DNA of 64,000 nt, from NCBI RefSeq assembly GCF_009877435.1, contig NZ_WXEX01000001.1:124001-188000 (forward strand), in the 5' to 3' direction. A program made the translations under genes and the position numbers. How positions within the stretch are numbered: the first letter of the stretch is position 1; every line of letters starts with the position of its first letter. The notes below the pieces were generated by a model, which worked only from the letters and a program-made list of their open reading frames with translations, was not told the origin of the DNA and did no database searches. Below are positions 17,385 through 25,374 of the stretch, piece after piece. Source of the DNA: Heliomicrobium gestii. Its GTDB lineage: Bacteria; Bacillota; Desulfitobacteriia; Heliobacteriales; Heliobacteriaceae.

Positions 17385-19082
17385 ATGAAAAAGCCGAGCA
17401 ACAGACTGGATAAGGTCAACTCCTTTCTGAAAAACCTGGTGTCTGTCAACCAGCCGATTGTAGAAAAAGAGTTTTCCCTGAGCCCTTCCCGTCCGCCCGT
17501 TCGGCGCTTTCTGGAAGAAAAGAAAAACGGAAAGTCCCGAAAAACGACGCCCCTCCCACTGGATCAGAAGACCTTGCAGCAAGTATTGAAGGGGCGATTT
17601 CATGCGAAGCGGAATCCCGACTTTGTCGTCCGAACCTTATCGGCGCCCTGGAGCGAAATCACCATCGCCTTTTACAACAGCATCACTGATCGGGAACTGA
17701 TGCAGTCAGCCGTCGTTGGGCCCTTGGTGGAGTACAGCGGCGACATCGAAGAGATCACGCCCGATAAACTGGCCAGTAGCCTCACCTACTGTCATATCGT
17801 AGATACCGTCGCCACCGTGGAAGAAGCCGTCGAGAAGATCGTCAACGGCATGACCTTCATTCATGTGGACAACCTCCCCTGGTCTCTGGTGGTGGACTTA
17901 CGGGATCAACAGAGCCGCAACATCGAGTCGCCCCGCATCGAAACAGTCATCCCCGGGCCCTATGACGCCTTTGTCGAGGTGGCGCAAAAAAACCTCAGCC
18001 TGTTGCGCATGCGGTTGGCCATAGCGGGCTTTGTCGCTGAAGCGCTTCCGGCGGGCCGGAGAAACCGGGGGCCCATGTATCTCCTCTACATCGACGGACT
18101 GACGAACCCCAAGATCGTCCGAGAGATGCGTCGACGGTTGAGGGCCATCGACATCGACATGATCTACAACCTGGGGATGGTGGAGCAGTATATCCAGGAT
18201 CAACCCCGTTCCTTATTCTCACAGGTGCTGATCACGGAACGGCCTGATCGCACCGTCGCCCATCTGTTGGAAGGATCTGTGGCGGTTCTTCTGGAAGGCA
18301 GCCCATTGGCAATGATCGCCCCTGTGACCTTTTGGGCGCAGCTTCATTCTCCCGAGGACATCTACTTCCGGTGGCCCATCGGCACATTCTCCCGCATCGT
18401 CCGGTTGATCGGGCTGTTCTTTTCCTTATACCTTCCCGCTTTATATGTGGCGATGGTTACCTTCCACCCCGAGATGCTTCCCACTGAACTGATGCTCTCC
18501 ATCGCGGCGGCGCGGGAACGGGTGCCTTTTCCCAGCTTCTTGGCGGTGCTCTTCCTGGAGCTGGCCTTCGAGTTCATCCGGGAAGCGGCGTTGCGGGTGC
18601 CCAAGGTCATCGGCACCACGATCGGTATCGTCGGCGCTGTGATCATCGGTCAGGCCGTCGTACAGGCCGGCATCGTTTCTCCCGTCATGATCATCGTCAT
18701 GGCCATCACGGTCTTGGCCGGCTTTTCCATGCCCCAGTATACCCTCACATTCAGCCTGCGCCTGGTTCGGCTGATCAACCTGCTCTTGGGAACCGTCTTT
18801 GGTTTTTACGGTATCCTGCTGGGGCTTGTGGCGTTGATCTGTCACGCCGTCGGCCTGCGATCGCTGGGCATGCCCTTTTTAGTCCCTGTGGCGCCGGCGA
18901 AAAAACGCTTTCTGCTCCCTTTTGTGCGTCGTTCTCCCTTCGTCCAGGAGCAACGTCCCGGCTATGCCCGGCCGAAGGATATCGTGAAAGCCAAAAAGGT
19001 CACCCGACCTTGGGACCCGGCGACGCCGTTGGAACTGATCACCTTGCAGGAAGCCGCCGGCGAGGTTCGACGGAGAGGTTGA
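17385..19082 (+). CDS. Spore germinant receptor A subunit (GerA family)
   Basis: 565 residues, normal for GerA/GerKA proteins. A long soluble N-terminal region (about 1-310) with the family stretch AFYNSITDRELMQSAVVGPL is followed by a membrane domain and a basic tail. The motif EGSVAVLLEGSPLAMIAPVTF and the segment after it (RWPIGTFSRIVRLIGLFFSLYLPALYV, here cited in part) are typical. AAAGGA lies eight bases before the ATG. This subunit sits in the inner spore membrane and, with the B and C subunits, senses nutrients that trigger germination. The gene is followed one base later by the B subunit gene. Confidence 0.95.
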   Translation: MKKPSNRLDKVNSFLKNLVSVNQPIVEKEFSLSPSRPPVRRFLEEKKNGKSRKTTPLPLDQKTLQQVLKGRFHAKRNPDFVVRTLSAPWSEITIAFYNSITDRELMQSAVVGPLVEYSGDIEEITPDKLASSLTYCHIVDTVATVEEAVEKIVNGMTFIHVDNLPWSLVVDLRDQQSRNIESPRIETVIPGPYDAFVEVAQKNLSLLRMRLAIAGFVAEALPAGRRNRGPMYLLYIDGLTNPKIVREMRRRLRAIDIDMIYNLGMVEQYIQDQPRSLFSQVLITERPDRTVAHLLEGSVAVLLEGSPLAMIAPVTFWAQLHSPEDIYFRWPIGTFSRIVRLIGLFFSLYLPALYVAMVTFHPEMLPTELMLSIAAARERVPFPSFLAVLFLELAFEFIREAALRVPKVIGTTIGIVGAVIIGQAVVQAGIVSPVMIIVMAITVLAGFSMPQYTLTFSLRLVRLINLLLGTVFGFYGILLGLVALICHAVGLRSLGMPFLVPVAPAKKRFLLPFVRRSPFVQEQRPGYARPKDIVKAKKVTRPWDPATPLELITLQEAAGEVRRRG

Positions 19083-19083
19083 A

Positions 19084-20187
19084 ATGAGTCGTACAAAGAG
19101 GCAGGGGTTTGCCGGTTGGTTGGAGACAACGTTCTGTGTGAGTAGTTTGATCTATCTCAAAATGTTCTTGATTATGCCGAGGGTGTTATGTCAGGCCGGG
19201 GGAACAGCCGCCTGGATGATCCCCGTCATCGCCGTATTGGGTGCGACGGTCGTCTTTTTTGTGCTGCAACACCTGTCCGCCGCCTTTTCCCGAGCATCCC
19301 TGCTCAGCATCGCCGGATTATTCTGGGGGCGCGCCGTCCAGTTTAGCTTAGGCGTCCTTTTCTCTGGGTTGTTTATCCTCTATTACGGGTATCAACTGCG
19401 GATTTTCGCTGAATTCGTTCTATCGACGCTCCTGCCATCAACGCCGATCTCGGCGGTGCTCATCTCCATGGTGTTGTTAAACATTTATTTGGCCTATGGC
19501 GGATTGGAAAGTCTGTCCCGCACGATCATGGTCATTGTGCCTATCGGATTGACAGTGCTCATCCTTGCCCTGACGATGGGGGGGAGTATGGGAAAGATAT
19601 ACAATATCACCCCTTGGCTGGGTTACGGCCTGTGGGAAACGGTCCGCACAGGGCTTCTCTACACGGGTTTGTATGTAGAGATCGCCTTGTTCGGTTTTAT
19701 CGCCCCTTTGTTTCGCAAACAAAAATACTATCAACAGGCAGGCTTGACTACGCTGGCTTTTTCGGCGCTTCTCTTTGTCTTTGCCCAGATTGTCTATGAG
19801 CTGTGCTTACCGATTGCAACGGCTCAACAGATCGGCTTTCCGCTCTATCAGGTCGTTCGCCTGATCCGGATCGAAGTGTTTCTGCAACGCCTCGATCCGC
19901 TGTTTGTCTTCGTCTGGGCCAGCGTATCGGCCGTCGGTCTGGCCGTCTGTCTGTACGGAGGGGCCTTAACACTGGCCCAGGGAATTCGCGCTCCCGATTT
20001 TCGACCCTACCTGTTCCCCTTGGCGGTGCTTTCCCTTTGTGTCGCCTTTGTGCCGCCACGCGCCGTCGACGCCGTGCAAACCTATTCGATGATGTTCTTG
20101 CTGATCCAGGCGCCGTTCTTCGGTTTGCCGGCGCTGCTGCTGCTCTGGAGCAAGCTCTTCTATCGGGCAAAGGGGGATCAAGAGTGA
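19084..20187 (+). CDS. Spore germinant receptor B subunit (GerB family permease)
   Basis: 367 residues with about ten hydrophobic segments, matching the amino-acid-permease-like GerB family. GAGAGG lies just ahead of the ATG, and the gene starts one base after the A-subunit stop. By family knowledge the B subunit binds the germinant within the membrane. The germinant cannot be predicted from sequence. It overlaps the C-subunit start by four bases, so the three genes form one operon. Confidence 0.93.
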   Translation: MSRTKRQGFAGWLETTFCVSSLIYLKMFLIMPRVLCQAGGTAAWMIPVIAVLGATVVFFVLQHLSAAFSRASLLSIAGLFWGRAVQFSLGVLFSGLFILYYGYQLRIFAEFVLSTLLPSTPISAVLISMVLLNIYLAYGGLESLSRTIMVIVPIGLTVLILALTMGGSMGKIYNITPWLGYGLWETVRTGLLYTGLYVEIALFGFIAPLFRKQKYYQQAGLTTLAFSALLFVFAQIVYELCLPIATAQQIGFPLYQVVRLIRIEVFLQRLDPLFVFVWASVSAVGLAVCLYGGALTLAQGIRAPDFRPYLFPLAVLSLCVAFVPPRAVDAVQTYSMMFLLIQAPFFGLPALLLLWSKLFYRAKGDQE

Positions 20188-21494
20188 GGTGCTGGTTGCA
20201 GAAACTGGGATGGATGACGTTGATTGGCGCAATGCTTGTCTTGCAGACGGGTTGTTGGGATCGGAACGAACTGGAGACTTTGGCCTTTGTCTTAACGATG
20301 GGCGTCGATCGCAGCGCAGACAACCAGATTGATGTGATCATGCGGATCGGCGTCCCTGGAAATATCGGCGCCGAGGCCGGAAAAAGCCAGGGCGAATCGA
20401 TTGGGGAGACATCGAAGCCGATCACTGTGACGGCACGGTCGATTCCCGAGGCGATCAGCCTGGCGGAAGCGACGGTAGAACGGAGAATCGATTTCCGGCA
20501 CCTCCGGGTCATCATCTTCGGAGAAGAACTGGCGAAGGAGGGAATCATGCCCCATCTGGATGTGATGGAACGATTCCGGCAGTTTCGCCGCACTGTTTTC
20601 GTCTGGGTGGCCAAAGATGGTCCGGCGAGAGATGTCTTTCTGACAGCGGCGCCGGTGCTGGAAAAAAGCGTATCCCGGTATGTCGATGGCATCGCCCGTG
20701 GCGTGATTCGCTTCGGTTATTCCCGGATGCCGACGCTCCATGATTTTTTAAGCGAAGTGGAGAATGAACAGAGCGATTCTGTTCTCCCGCTTGTCGGCAT
20801 CAACCCGACCGTCGCTTCAGAAAAAAAAGATGGTCAGGTGAAGGTGATGCCGACGGAGAAATACCATGGGCTCATGGGGGGAAAGGAGGAACCAGGCGGG
20901 AAAACCCTCGAACCGCTGCACCGTTCCGGCGGCAACCCCTCGGAGTTTCTCGGCGTCGCCGTCATGCAAGAGGGAAGAATGATCGACAAGTGGTCTGGAT
21001 GGGAGGCCCGCGTCTACGGCCTGCTTCGCGACACCTACCGGAGCGGTATCTGGGTCTTTGAGTCGCCCGCCCGTCCAGGAACCTTCGCCGTCCAGATTCG
21101 AAGAGCAAAAGAGCCGGCGCTCGATGTGACCTGGGAGGGCGAGAAGCCCCATCTAAATATTCACGTGTTTCTGGAAGGAGAACTGATGGCGGTTCCATCG
21201 CTGGAACAGTTAGTGAGTCCCGAAGGAATCTCCATATTTGAAGATCAAGTGGTGAAAGTGATCACGAAAGAAACGGATAGACTGATCAAGAAGGCGCAGA
21301 AAGAAAAGGCCGATCCCTTCTATTTCGCCCGGTTTATTCAGATGCGCACGCTGACGATGCAGGAGTTCGACCGGCTTGATTGGAAAAACCGGTTTTCCCA
21401 AGCCACCTATGAGTTCCACATCGAGTTTGAAATCCGACGCCCAGGCCTGCGGATACAACCCTTCTCAGAGACGCAAGATAAAGGTAACCCATAG
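20184..21494 (+). CDS. Spore germinant receptor C subunit (GerC family lipoprotein)
   Basis: About 436 residues. The start is a GTG at 20184 that overlaps the TGA of the B-subunit gene and is preceded by AGGGGG. The N-terminus is a lipoprotein signal with lipobox LQTGC, then WDRNELETLAFVLTMGVD, the family's usual opening. It is somewhat longer than typical GerC proteins; an insert rich in Lys, Gly and Glu (about 215-250) explains this. By family knowledge it is anchored on the outer face of the inner spore membrane and is needed for receptor function. Confidence 0.93.
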   Translation: MRCWLQKLGWMTLIGAMLVLQTGCWDRNELETLAFVLTMGVDRSADNQIDVIMRIGVPGNIGAEAGKSQGESIGETSKPITVTARSIPEAISLAEATVERRIDFRHLRVIIFGEELAKEGIMPHLDVMERFRQFRRTVFVWVAKDGPARDVFLTAAPVLEKSVSRYVDGIARGVIRFGYSRMPTLHDFLSEVENEQSDSVLPLVGINPTVASEKKDGQVKVMPTEKYHGLMGGKEEPGGKTLEPLHRSGGNPSEFLGVAVMQEGRMIDKWSGWEARVYGLLRDTYRSGIWVFESPARPGTFAVQIRRAKEPALDVTWEGEKPHLNIHVFLEGELMAVPSLEQLVSPEGISIFEDQVVKVITKETDRLIKKAQKEKADPFYFARFIQMRTLTMQEFDRLDWKNRFSQATYEFHIEFEIRRPGLRIQPFSETQDKGNP

Positions 21495-21512
21495 AGGAAA
21501 AGGAACATTTCA

Positions 21513-21680
21513 ATGCTCATCTATCTCGCAGCAGCGTTCACCTTGCTGGCGATTTCTCTCTACACCCTGAATTACGGTTCCACCTTGTGGCGAAGCGGAC
21601 ACAAGCCTGCCGGGGCCTTTACCTGGATATTGGCCTTGGCAGTTGTGGCCTTTCCGATCTTGGTGGTGGTAACCACATAA
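21513..21680 (+). CDS. Small hypothetical membrane protein, 55 residues, in the ger operon
   Basis: The ATG at 21513 follows GAGGAAAAGGAACA, and the frame is closed by TAA at 21678-21680. The product has two hydrophobic segments separated by the polar loop LWRSGHKPAG, so it should be a hairpin with both ends outside or both inside. It begins 18 bp after the gerC stop and ends 37 bp before the next membrane gene, with no terminator between. Some germinant-receptor operons carry a small two-helix D subunit of about this size, which is the most attractive comparison; sequence similarity was not tested. Confidence 0.7.
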   Translation: MLIYLAAAFTLLAISLYTLNYGSTLWRSGHKPAGAFTWILALAVVAFPILVVVTT

Positions 21681-21717
21681 AAAGATAAACGTTTAAAAAG
21701 AACAGGTGAGTTCGTCG

Positions 21718-22314
21718 ATGAACATCGGGAAAAATATTGAAACAGTCATTTTTCTCGTGGCCTTCGCGATCGATCTGGTCGGCGCTGTCTACATTGCCCG
21801 CATCAATTGGAAACGTTACGGCTTGTTGTTTTTTCTGAGCGCCCTAATCGGTTCATTGCTGTGCTATCTTTTCCTTGTGTTAGGGTATTACGAGTTCTCC
21901 TATCTGCTTTTCCCTGGCTTCCTGCCTTTTCCCTTTGAATCGATCTTGACGGCGTTCTCTTTTTATGTCCTTCTCGGTGTTTGTTACAGCCCGAAACAGT
22001 GGGCCTACAAAATCCCTTTTTATTGGACCGTCATCAACCTTGGCGTCTTTGCTGAATCGCTGATGGAAGCCAAGACAGAGATCATCAAGTACCAGTGGGC
22101 CTGGGATTTTTGGGATTCCTATTCCGCTTGGTGGATCTATCTCCTTCTGTTCGAATGGCTCGGCGGCAAAATCATTCCGCCGGAATCGCGTCGACCGATC
22201 CCGGAAGAAGCATTTCGGTTTGGGAGATGGGCCTGGTTTGTTTTCCACGGGGTGATGTTACCGGCTGCGATCGGGATTGGGATTTATCTGGGGTCGATGC
22301 TGCCGGATAAGTAG
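21718..22314 (+). CDS. CBO0543-like membrane protein
   Basis: About 198 residues with five or six hydrophobic segments and the aromatic motif YQWAWDFWDSYSAWWIYLL. This resembles the CBO0543 family of uncharacterised membrane proteins found in spore-forming Firmicutes. AGGTGAG lies seven bases before the ATG at 21718; an upstream GTG at 21706 lies within that ribosome site and is rejected. It is the last gene of the run starting at gerA. A germination or spore-envelope role is inferred from position. Confidence 0.75.
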   Translation: MNIGKNIETVIFLVAFAIDLVGAVYIARINWKRYGLLFFLSALIGSLLCYLFLVLGYYEFSYLLFPGFLPFPFESILTAFSFYVLLGVCYSPKQWAYKIPFYWTVINLGVFAESLMEAKTEIIKYQWAWDFWDSYSAWWIYLLLFEWLGGKIIPPESRRPIPEEAFRFGRWAWFVFHGVMLPAAIGIGIYLGSMLPDK

Positions 22315-22396
22315 ACCCGCACGTCATGACCTCACACTTGGTGTAGTCTCACTTCTATAAAATGTTTATAAATGTTTGGGGACAGTCCGCGTATCG

Positions 22397-22624
22397 TTAC
22401 GTTGTTTCTATTGTCGTATCGGCCATAAAAAAGCCTTTGTAATAAAGCGCCCTTGACTTGTGAAAATACTCCAATGCTGCGAATCGATAGTAGGCTTGCG
22501 CGTTAGCGGCGTAAGCCATTTTTTGTCGGGCATAGTGTTCCGACAGTGCAGCGTGTTCCAGAAACTTTTGTTTATAATAGGCTTCACTGGAACCGTACTG
22601 AAGAAAACGATGACTGTAAGGCAT
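22397..22624 (-). CDS. Small aromatic-rich hypothetical protein, 75 residues
   Basis: AGGAGG lies ten bases before the ATG. The protein is predicted helical and amphipathic, rich in Tyr, Ala, His and Phe, with repeated (A/E)YY(K/R) patterns such as EAYYKQKF and QAYYRFAA. There is no signal peptide or membrane segment. I recognise no family. It is preceded by a long leader with several inverted repeats and faces the GGDEF gene divergently. Confidence 0.6.
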   Translation of the reverse strand: MPYSHRFLQYGSSEAYYKQKFLEHAALSEHYARQKMAYAANAQAYYRFAALEYFHKSRALYYKGFFMADTTIETT

Positions 22625-22963
22625 GTTTGAGATTCCTCCTGCAAGTCCTTTGCCAGCAATATATGCCGGCGGATCGCTTTTGGAAATCTCGAAGGTGTTC
22701 TTGATTACGCCTTATCGGTCACTCTCTTCAGGTGGACCCACCGGCCTCGTCGCCGGTTGCAAAACCGGGTTGAGCAAACCGCTGCGCTTGATTCCTTCAG
22801 CGGAGAATTGTCTCTGAATGATAGCCAGCAGGACGAATCGAGTCTGGTTCGAAATCGGTGGTTTGATTTTTGCCGGCGGCAAAAATCAGCAGAGGGAAAA
22901 GGCTGTATATTAATGATTTAACCATGTTACAATGGGATAAATATATGCTCTTCGGGGGGCCGC
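22625..22963. other. 339-bp structured intergenic region between divergent genes
   Basis: No gene is seen here. It holds several inverted repeats: CCGGCCTCGTCGCCGG around 22742-22757, CCGCTG/CAGCGG around 22780-22803, and a perfect 10-bp stem GATTTTTGCC/GGCAAAAATC at 22865-22887. The stem at 22865 lacks a T run, so it is not a simple terminator. Read on the minus strand the region would be a folded leader for the 75-residue gene. I could not match it to a riboswitch class I know. Confidence 0.5.
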
Positions 22964-23923
22964 ATGATGGACTACTCGCTTTTGACAAAAGAAGAATTGG
23001 TTACACGTCTTCTACAAGCCGAAGAAACGTTGAATCGATTGCGGTTCAGGGATGAAAGCGAATGCAAACTGAAGAAAATTCTCCATTGCGCGCCCGTCGG
23101 CATCTGCATCACAGATGAACAGGGGGTCTACGAGGATGTAAATCCTGCCTACTGTTCGATTTATGGGTATGAGAAAGAGGAATTGATCGGAAGAAGCTTT
23201 GCGATCGTTTGCACCGACGATAATCGTGAAAGCGTATTCGCCGCGTACGGCAGCATTATCTCGAACCGGAGTGAACGGTCAGACGAGTGGGAAGTCGTGC
23301 GAAAAGACGGGAGAAAAATTATCGTTTATGCGAAAACCATGTCCATATGTGAAAACGACGGCAGACCGAAAAATGTCACCTTTGTGATCGATATCACGGC
23401 CAGAAAAAAATATGAGGCGGAACTGCTCCTAAATAATCGGTTGTTGCAACGACAGGCAGTGACAGATAGTCTAACGGGGCTGTTGAACCATGGGGCCATA
23501 TTTAATGCGCTCGAAGTCGAGGTCATTCAATCGAGCGGAAGCCGGAAAGAGTTATGCATCCTCCTGTTAGACGTCGACAATCTGATCAATATCAATGAAG
23601 AATACGGTCATATCGTTGGGGACAGCATCCTGATGAGCGTGTCTCAAGTCGTGTACTCAACAGTGCGGAAAGAGGATATCGTCGGCAGATACGGGGGAAA
23701 GCGTCTATTAATTATTTTTCCAGACACCGATCTGGCATCTGCGCGCAGCATCGCTGAAAACGTATGGAGGAAAGTCCAGCAAATTGCCGAATACGAGGTC
23801 CACGTTTCCGTCAGTGGAGGCCTGATCCAACGGAGCGATGAAACCTCGCTGGATGTCATCCGCAAAGCAGAGGCTCAATTGCATAAAGCGAAAATGTCAG
23901 GAATGAATCGTATTGTCTCGTAA
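22964..23923 (+). CDS. PAS-GGDEF protein with degenerate GGDEF motif
   Basis: 319 residues. A short N-terminal coiled-coil helix (TKEELVTRLLQAEETLNRLR) leads into a PAS domain (about 35-155, with the PAC-type stretch VTFVIDITARKKYEAELL) and a GGDEF domain (about 165-319). The signature loop reads GGKRL where active diguanylate cyclases have GG(D/E)EF, and DVDNLININ replaces DIDxFKxIND. Catalysis is therefore unlikely; the domain may bind GTP or c-di-GMP or act by protein contact. The ATG follows GGGGGG; a second ATG lies next to it. The gene appears to stand alone. Confidence 0.88.
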   Translation: MMDYSLLTKEELVTRLLQAEETLNRLRFRDESECKLKKILHCAPVGICITDEQGVYEDVNPAYCSIYGYEKEELIGRSFAIVCTDDNRESVFAAYGSIISNRSERSDEWEVVRKDGRKIIVYAKTMSICENDGRPKNVTFVIDITARKKYEAELLLNNRLLQRQAVTDSLTGLLNHGAIFNALEVEVIQSSGSRKELCILLLDVDNLININEEYGHIVGDSILMSVSQVVYSTVRKEDIVGRYGGKRLLIIFPDTDLASARSIAENVWRKVQQIAEYEVHVSVSGGLIQRSDETSLDVIRKAEAQLHKAKMSGMNRIVS

Positions 23924-24005
23924 GGCGCGTTGCGACTTCGCGCCACATCACTTTCTCGTCACCTCCAACCATTCTACATAATAGGATGGGGTGGGGTGAT
24001 CATCC

Positions 24006-24341
24006 ATGCCGTATCGTATCACCGTTTCGGTGAGCAAACGACGACTTTATCTCTATCAAAACAATCAGTTGAAGAAGGCCTATCCTGTCGCCGTCGGAAA
24101 GATGGTGACACCGACACCTACCGGCAATTATAAGATCATCAATAAGCAACTCAATCCAGGCGGCCCTTATGGCGCGATGTGGATGGGATTGAGCAAGCCC
24201 AGTTACGGGATTCACGGCACGAACGACCCTGGTTTCATCGGCCGCGCCGTCTCTCACGGTTGCATTCGGATGGTGAACAAAGATGTCCTTGAATTATCGA
24301 GAATCGTTCCCGTCGGAACGCCTGTGGTCATTCTTCGGTAG
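24006..24341 (+). CDS. L,D-transpeptidase (YkuD domain), minimal form
   Basis: 111 residues, made almost only of the YkuD catalytic domain. The active-site motifs are intact: YGIHGTN and SHGCIRM, with the catalytic cysteine in the latter. There is no signal peptide, LysM or other wall-binding domain, unlike most YkuD proteins, so export is unclear; Bacillus YkuD also lacks a signal and is found in spores. GGGGTGAT lies ahead of the ATG. A spore cortex or coat role is plausible but only by analogy. Confidence 0.9.
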   Translation: MPYRITVSVSKRRLYLYQNNQLKKAYPVAVGKMVTPTPTGNYKIINKQLNPGGPYGAMWMGLSKPSYGIHGTNDPGFIGRAVSHGCIRMVNKDVLELSRIVPVGTPVVILR

Positions 24342-24353
24342 GCAAAGGCTCAT

Positions 24354-24391
24354 TATAGAAAAAGAGCGCGTGCCTGCATGAAGGCACACGC
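24354..24391 (-). terminator. Terminator behind the 60-residue gene
   Basis: Ten-bp stem (GCGTGTGCCT/AGGCACGCGC on the minus strand, one wobble) followed by TCTTTTTCT. It lies 20 bp past the small gene's stop. Confidence 0.75.
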
Positions 24392-24410
24392 TGGAGAAGT
24401 CATGATGGGG

Positions 24411-24593
24411 TTACGACTGGGTTACTCCTCCCAATATCGGTGACCGCACAATCAGGCAAACACCGCTGGGAGAAAGCACTTCAAGAAGATTGAGCAAGTT
24501 AATATCTGTTCCTGCGGGGAGAAAGAGCCGAACAAGTGTGCCGGGCAATTGAGGGCAGGGTTGTGATGGGTTCGTTGAACAACTCGTTGACAT
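24411..24593 (-). CDS. Small hypothetical protein, 60 residues
   Basis: Excellent signals: AGGAGG seven bases before the ATG and a strong terminator behind. The protein begins MSTSCSTNPSQPCPQLPG, with two cysteines and several prolines, and continues as an alternating hydrophobic stretch likely to form beta strands (LVRLFLPAGTDINLLNLLEV, SGVCLIVRSPILGG). No signal peptide. I recognise no family; spore-coat-like or self-assembling proteins can look like this, but that is a guess. Confidence 0.7.
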   Translation of the reverse strand: MSTSCSTNPSQPCPQLPGTLVRLFLPAGTDINLLNLLEVLSPSGVCLIVRSPILGGVTQS

Positions 24594-24986
24594 TTTACTT
24601 CCTCCTTTGTAATTACTTGCTCATGATTAGCCTACGGCAGTGAATACACATTCGTTCCAAAAGTCTATTCGGAATCAACTCTTGGTCAAGGGTGACGTGT
24701 AACGGTTACCGCGAACCGTTTGCATCGATACCACTGCTGTCAAAATTCCTATAAGAGGGCAGGGTATTAGTAAACTATCTTAATGCGTTATAATTTAATC
24801 ATAGCCGATGTTTTTGCTGAGAAATATATGACTCAAATGCATCCAAATAGAAGGAAAATAAATTAAAAATGGAACTATTGTTAAATAACATGTTGACGAA
24901 CCAGCGCCAATATGTTATATTTTTACTGGGCAAGAGATCCGGATGCTTGTAAATTGTAAAACCTGATCTAGAGGAGGAACGGTTTT
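24594..24986. other. 393-bp AT-rich intergenic region
   Basis: No gene seen. It separates the divergent 60-residue gene and the Met/Cys-rich gene and is clearly more AT-rich than the surrounding sequence. The right end carries a near-consensus promoter (separate entry). I see no RNA gene. Confidence 0.6.
24893..24921 (+). promoter_or_regulatory. Strong sigma-A promoter of the Met/Cys-rich gene
   Basis: TTGACG, a 17-base spacer and TATATT, about 65 bases ahead of the ATG at 24987. Confidence 0.75.
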
Positions 24987-25238
24987 ATGATGATGTGTGA
25001 TGCTTATTGGAAAAAGATGTGTACTGAAATGTCGATGATGATGATGACCATGGACCAATGCAAGATGTTCTGCGACATGATGATGAATATGGGAAAAATG
25101 AGCCAAGGCCAATGCAAAATGTTTTGTGACGACATGATGATGTGCATGAACAGCATGAAAGGCATGGCAGACACGGCTGGGATGATGGTCAAGTGTGAAA
25201 CCATGATGAAAGAAATGTGTACGCACACTTGTAATTAA
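24987..25238 (+). CDS. Methionine- and cysteine-rich small protein, 83 residues
   Basis: Of 83 residues, 28 are methionine and 10 are cysteine. Two imperfect repeats carry QCKMFCDMMM and QCKMFCDDMMM, and the ends carry MMMCDAYW and MCTHTC. No signal peptide and no long hydrophobic helix. AGGAGG lies nine bases before the ATG, a near-consensus promoter lies upstream, and a terminator follows, so it is a real and probably well-expressed single gene. Many soft sulfur ligands suggest binding of Cu(I) or another thiophilic metal, or a sacrificial oxidant sink; both are inferences. I recognise no named family. Confidence 0.85.
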   Translation: MMMCDAYWKKMCTEMSMMMMTMDQCKMFCDMMMNMGKMSQGQCKMFCDDMMMCMNSMKGMADTAGMMVKCETMMKEMCTHTCN

Positions 25239-25320
25239 CGTATCAGCGGGAACCCTGAGGGAGCGAGTATGAGCGGGTCTCTTGTTGAACCGATGAGTCG
25301 TACAGACTTGTTCCGGTCAA

Positions 25321-25362
25321 GGCGCCATTCCACACAATTCGTGGGGTGGCGTCTTCTATTTT
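25321..25362 (+). terminator. Terminator behind the Met/Cys-rich gene
   Basis: A 13-bp stem with wobble pairs (GGCGCCATTCCAC/GTGGGGTGGCGTC) and a T-rich tail TTCTATTTT on the plus strand. It lies 83 bp past the stop codon and just before the convergent peptidase gene. Confidence 0.6.
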
Positions 25363-25374
25363 CCTCGCATGATC

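Noticed and set aside
22408-22659. 83-codon open frame on the minus strand overlapping the 75-residue gene
   Set aside because: A different frame without a ribosome site; the 75-residue frame has AGGAGG.
22865-22887. Perfect 10-bp hairpin as a terminator
   Set aside because: No T run on either strand; kept only as part of the structured region.
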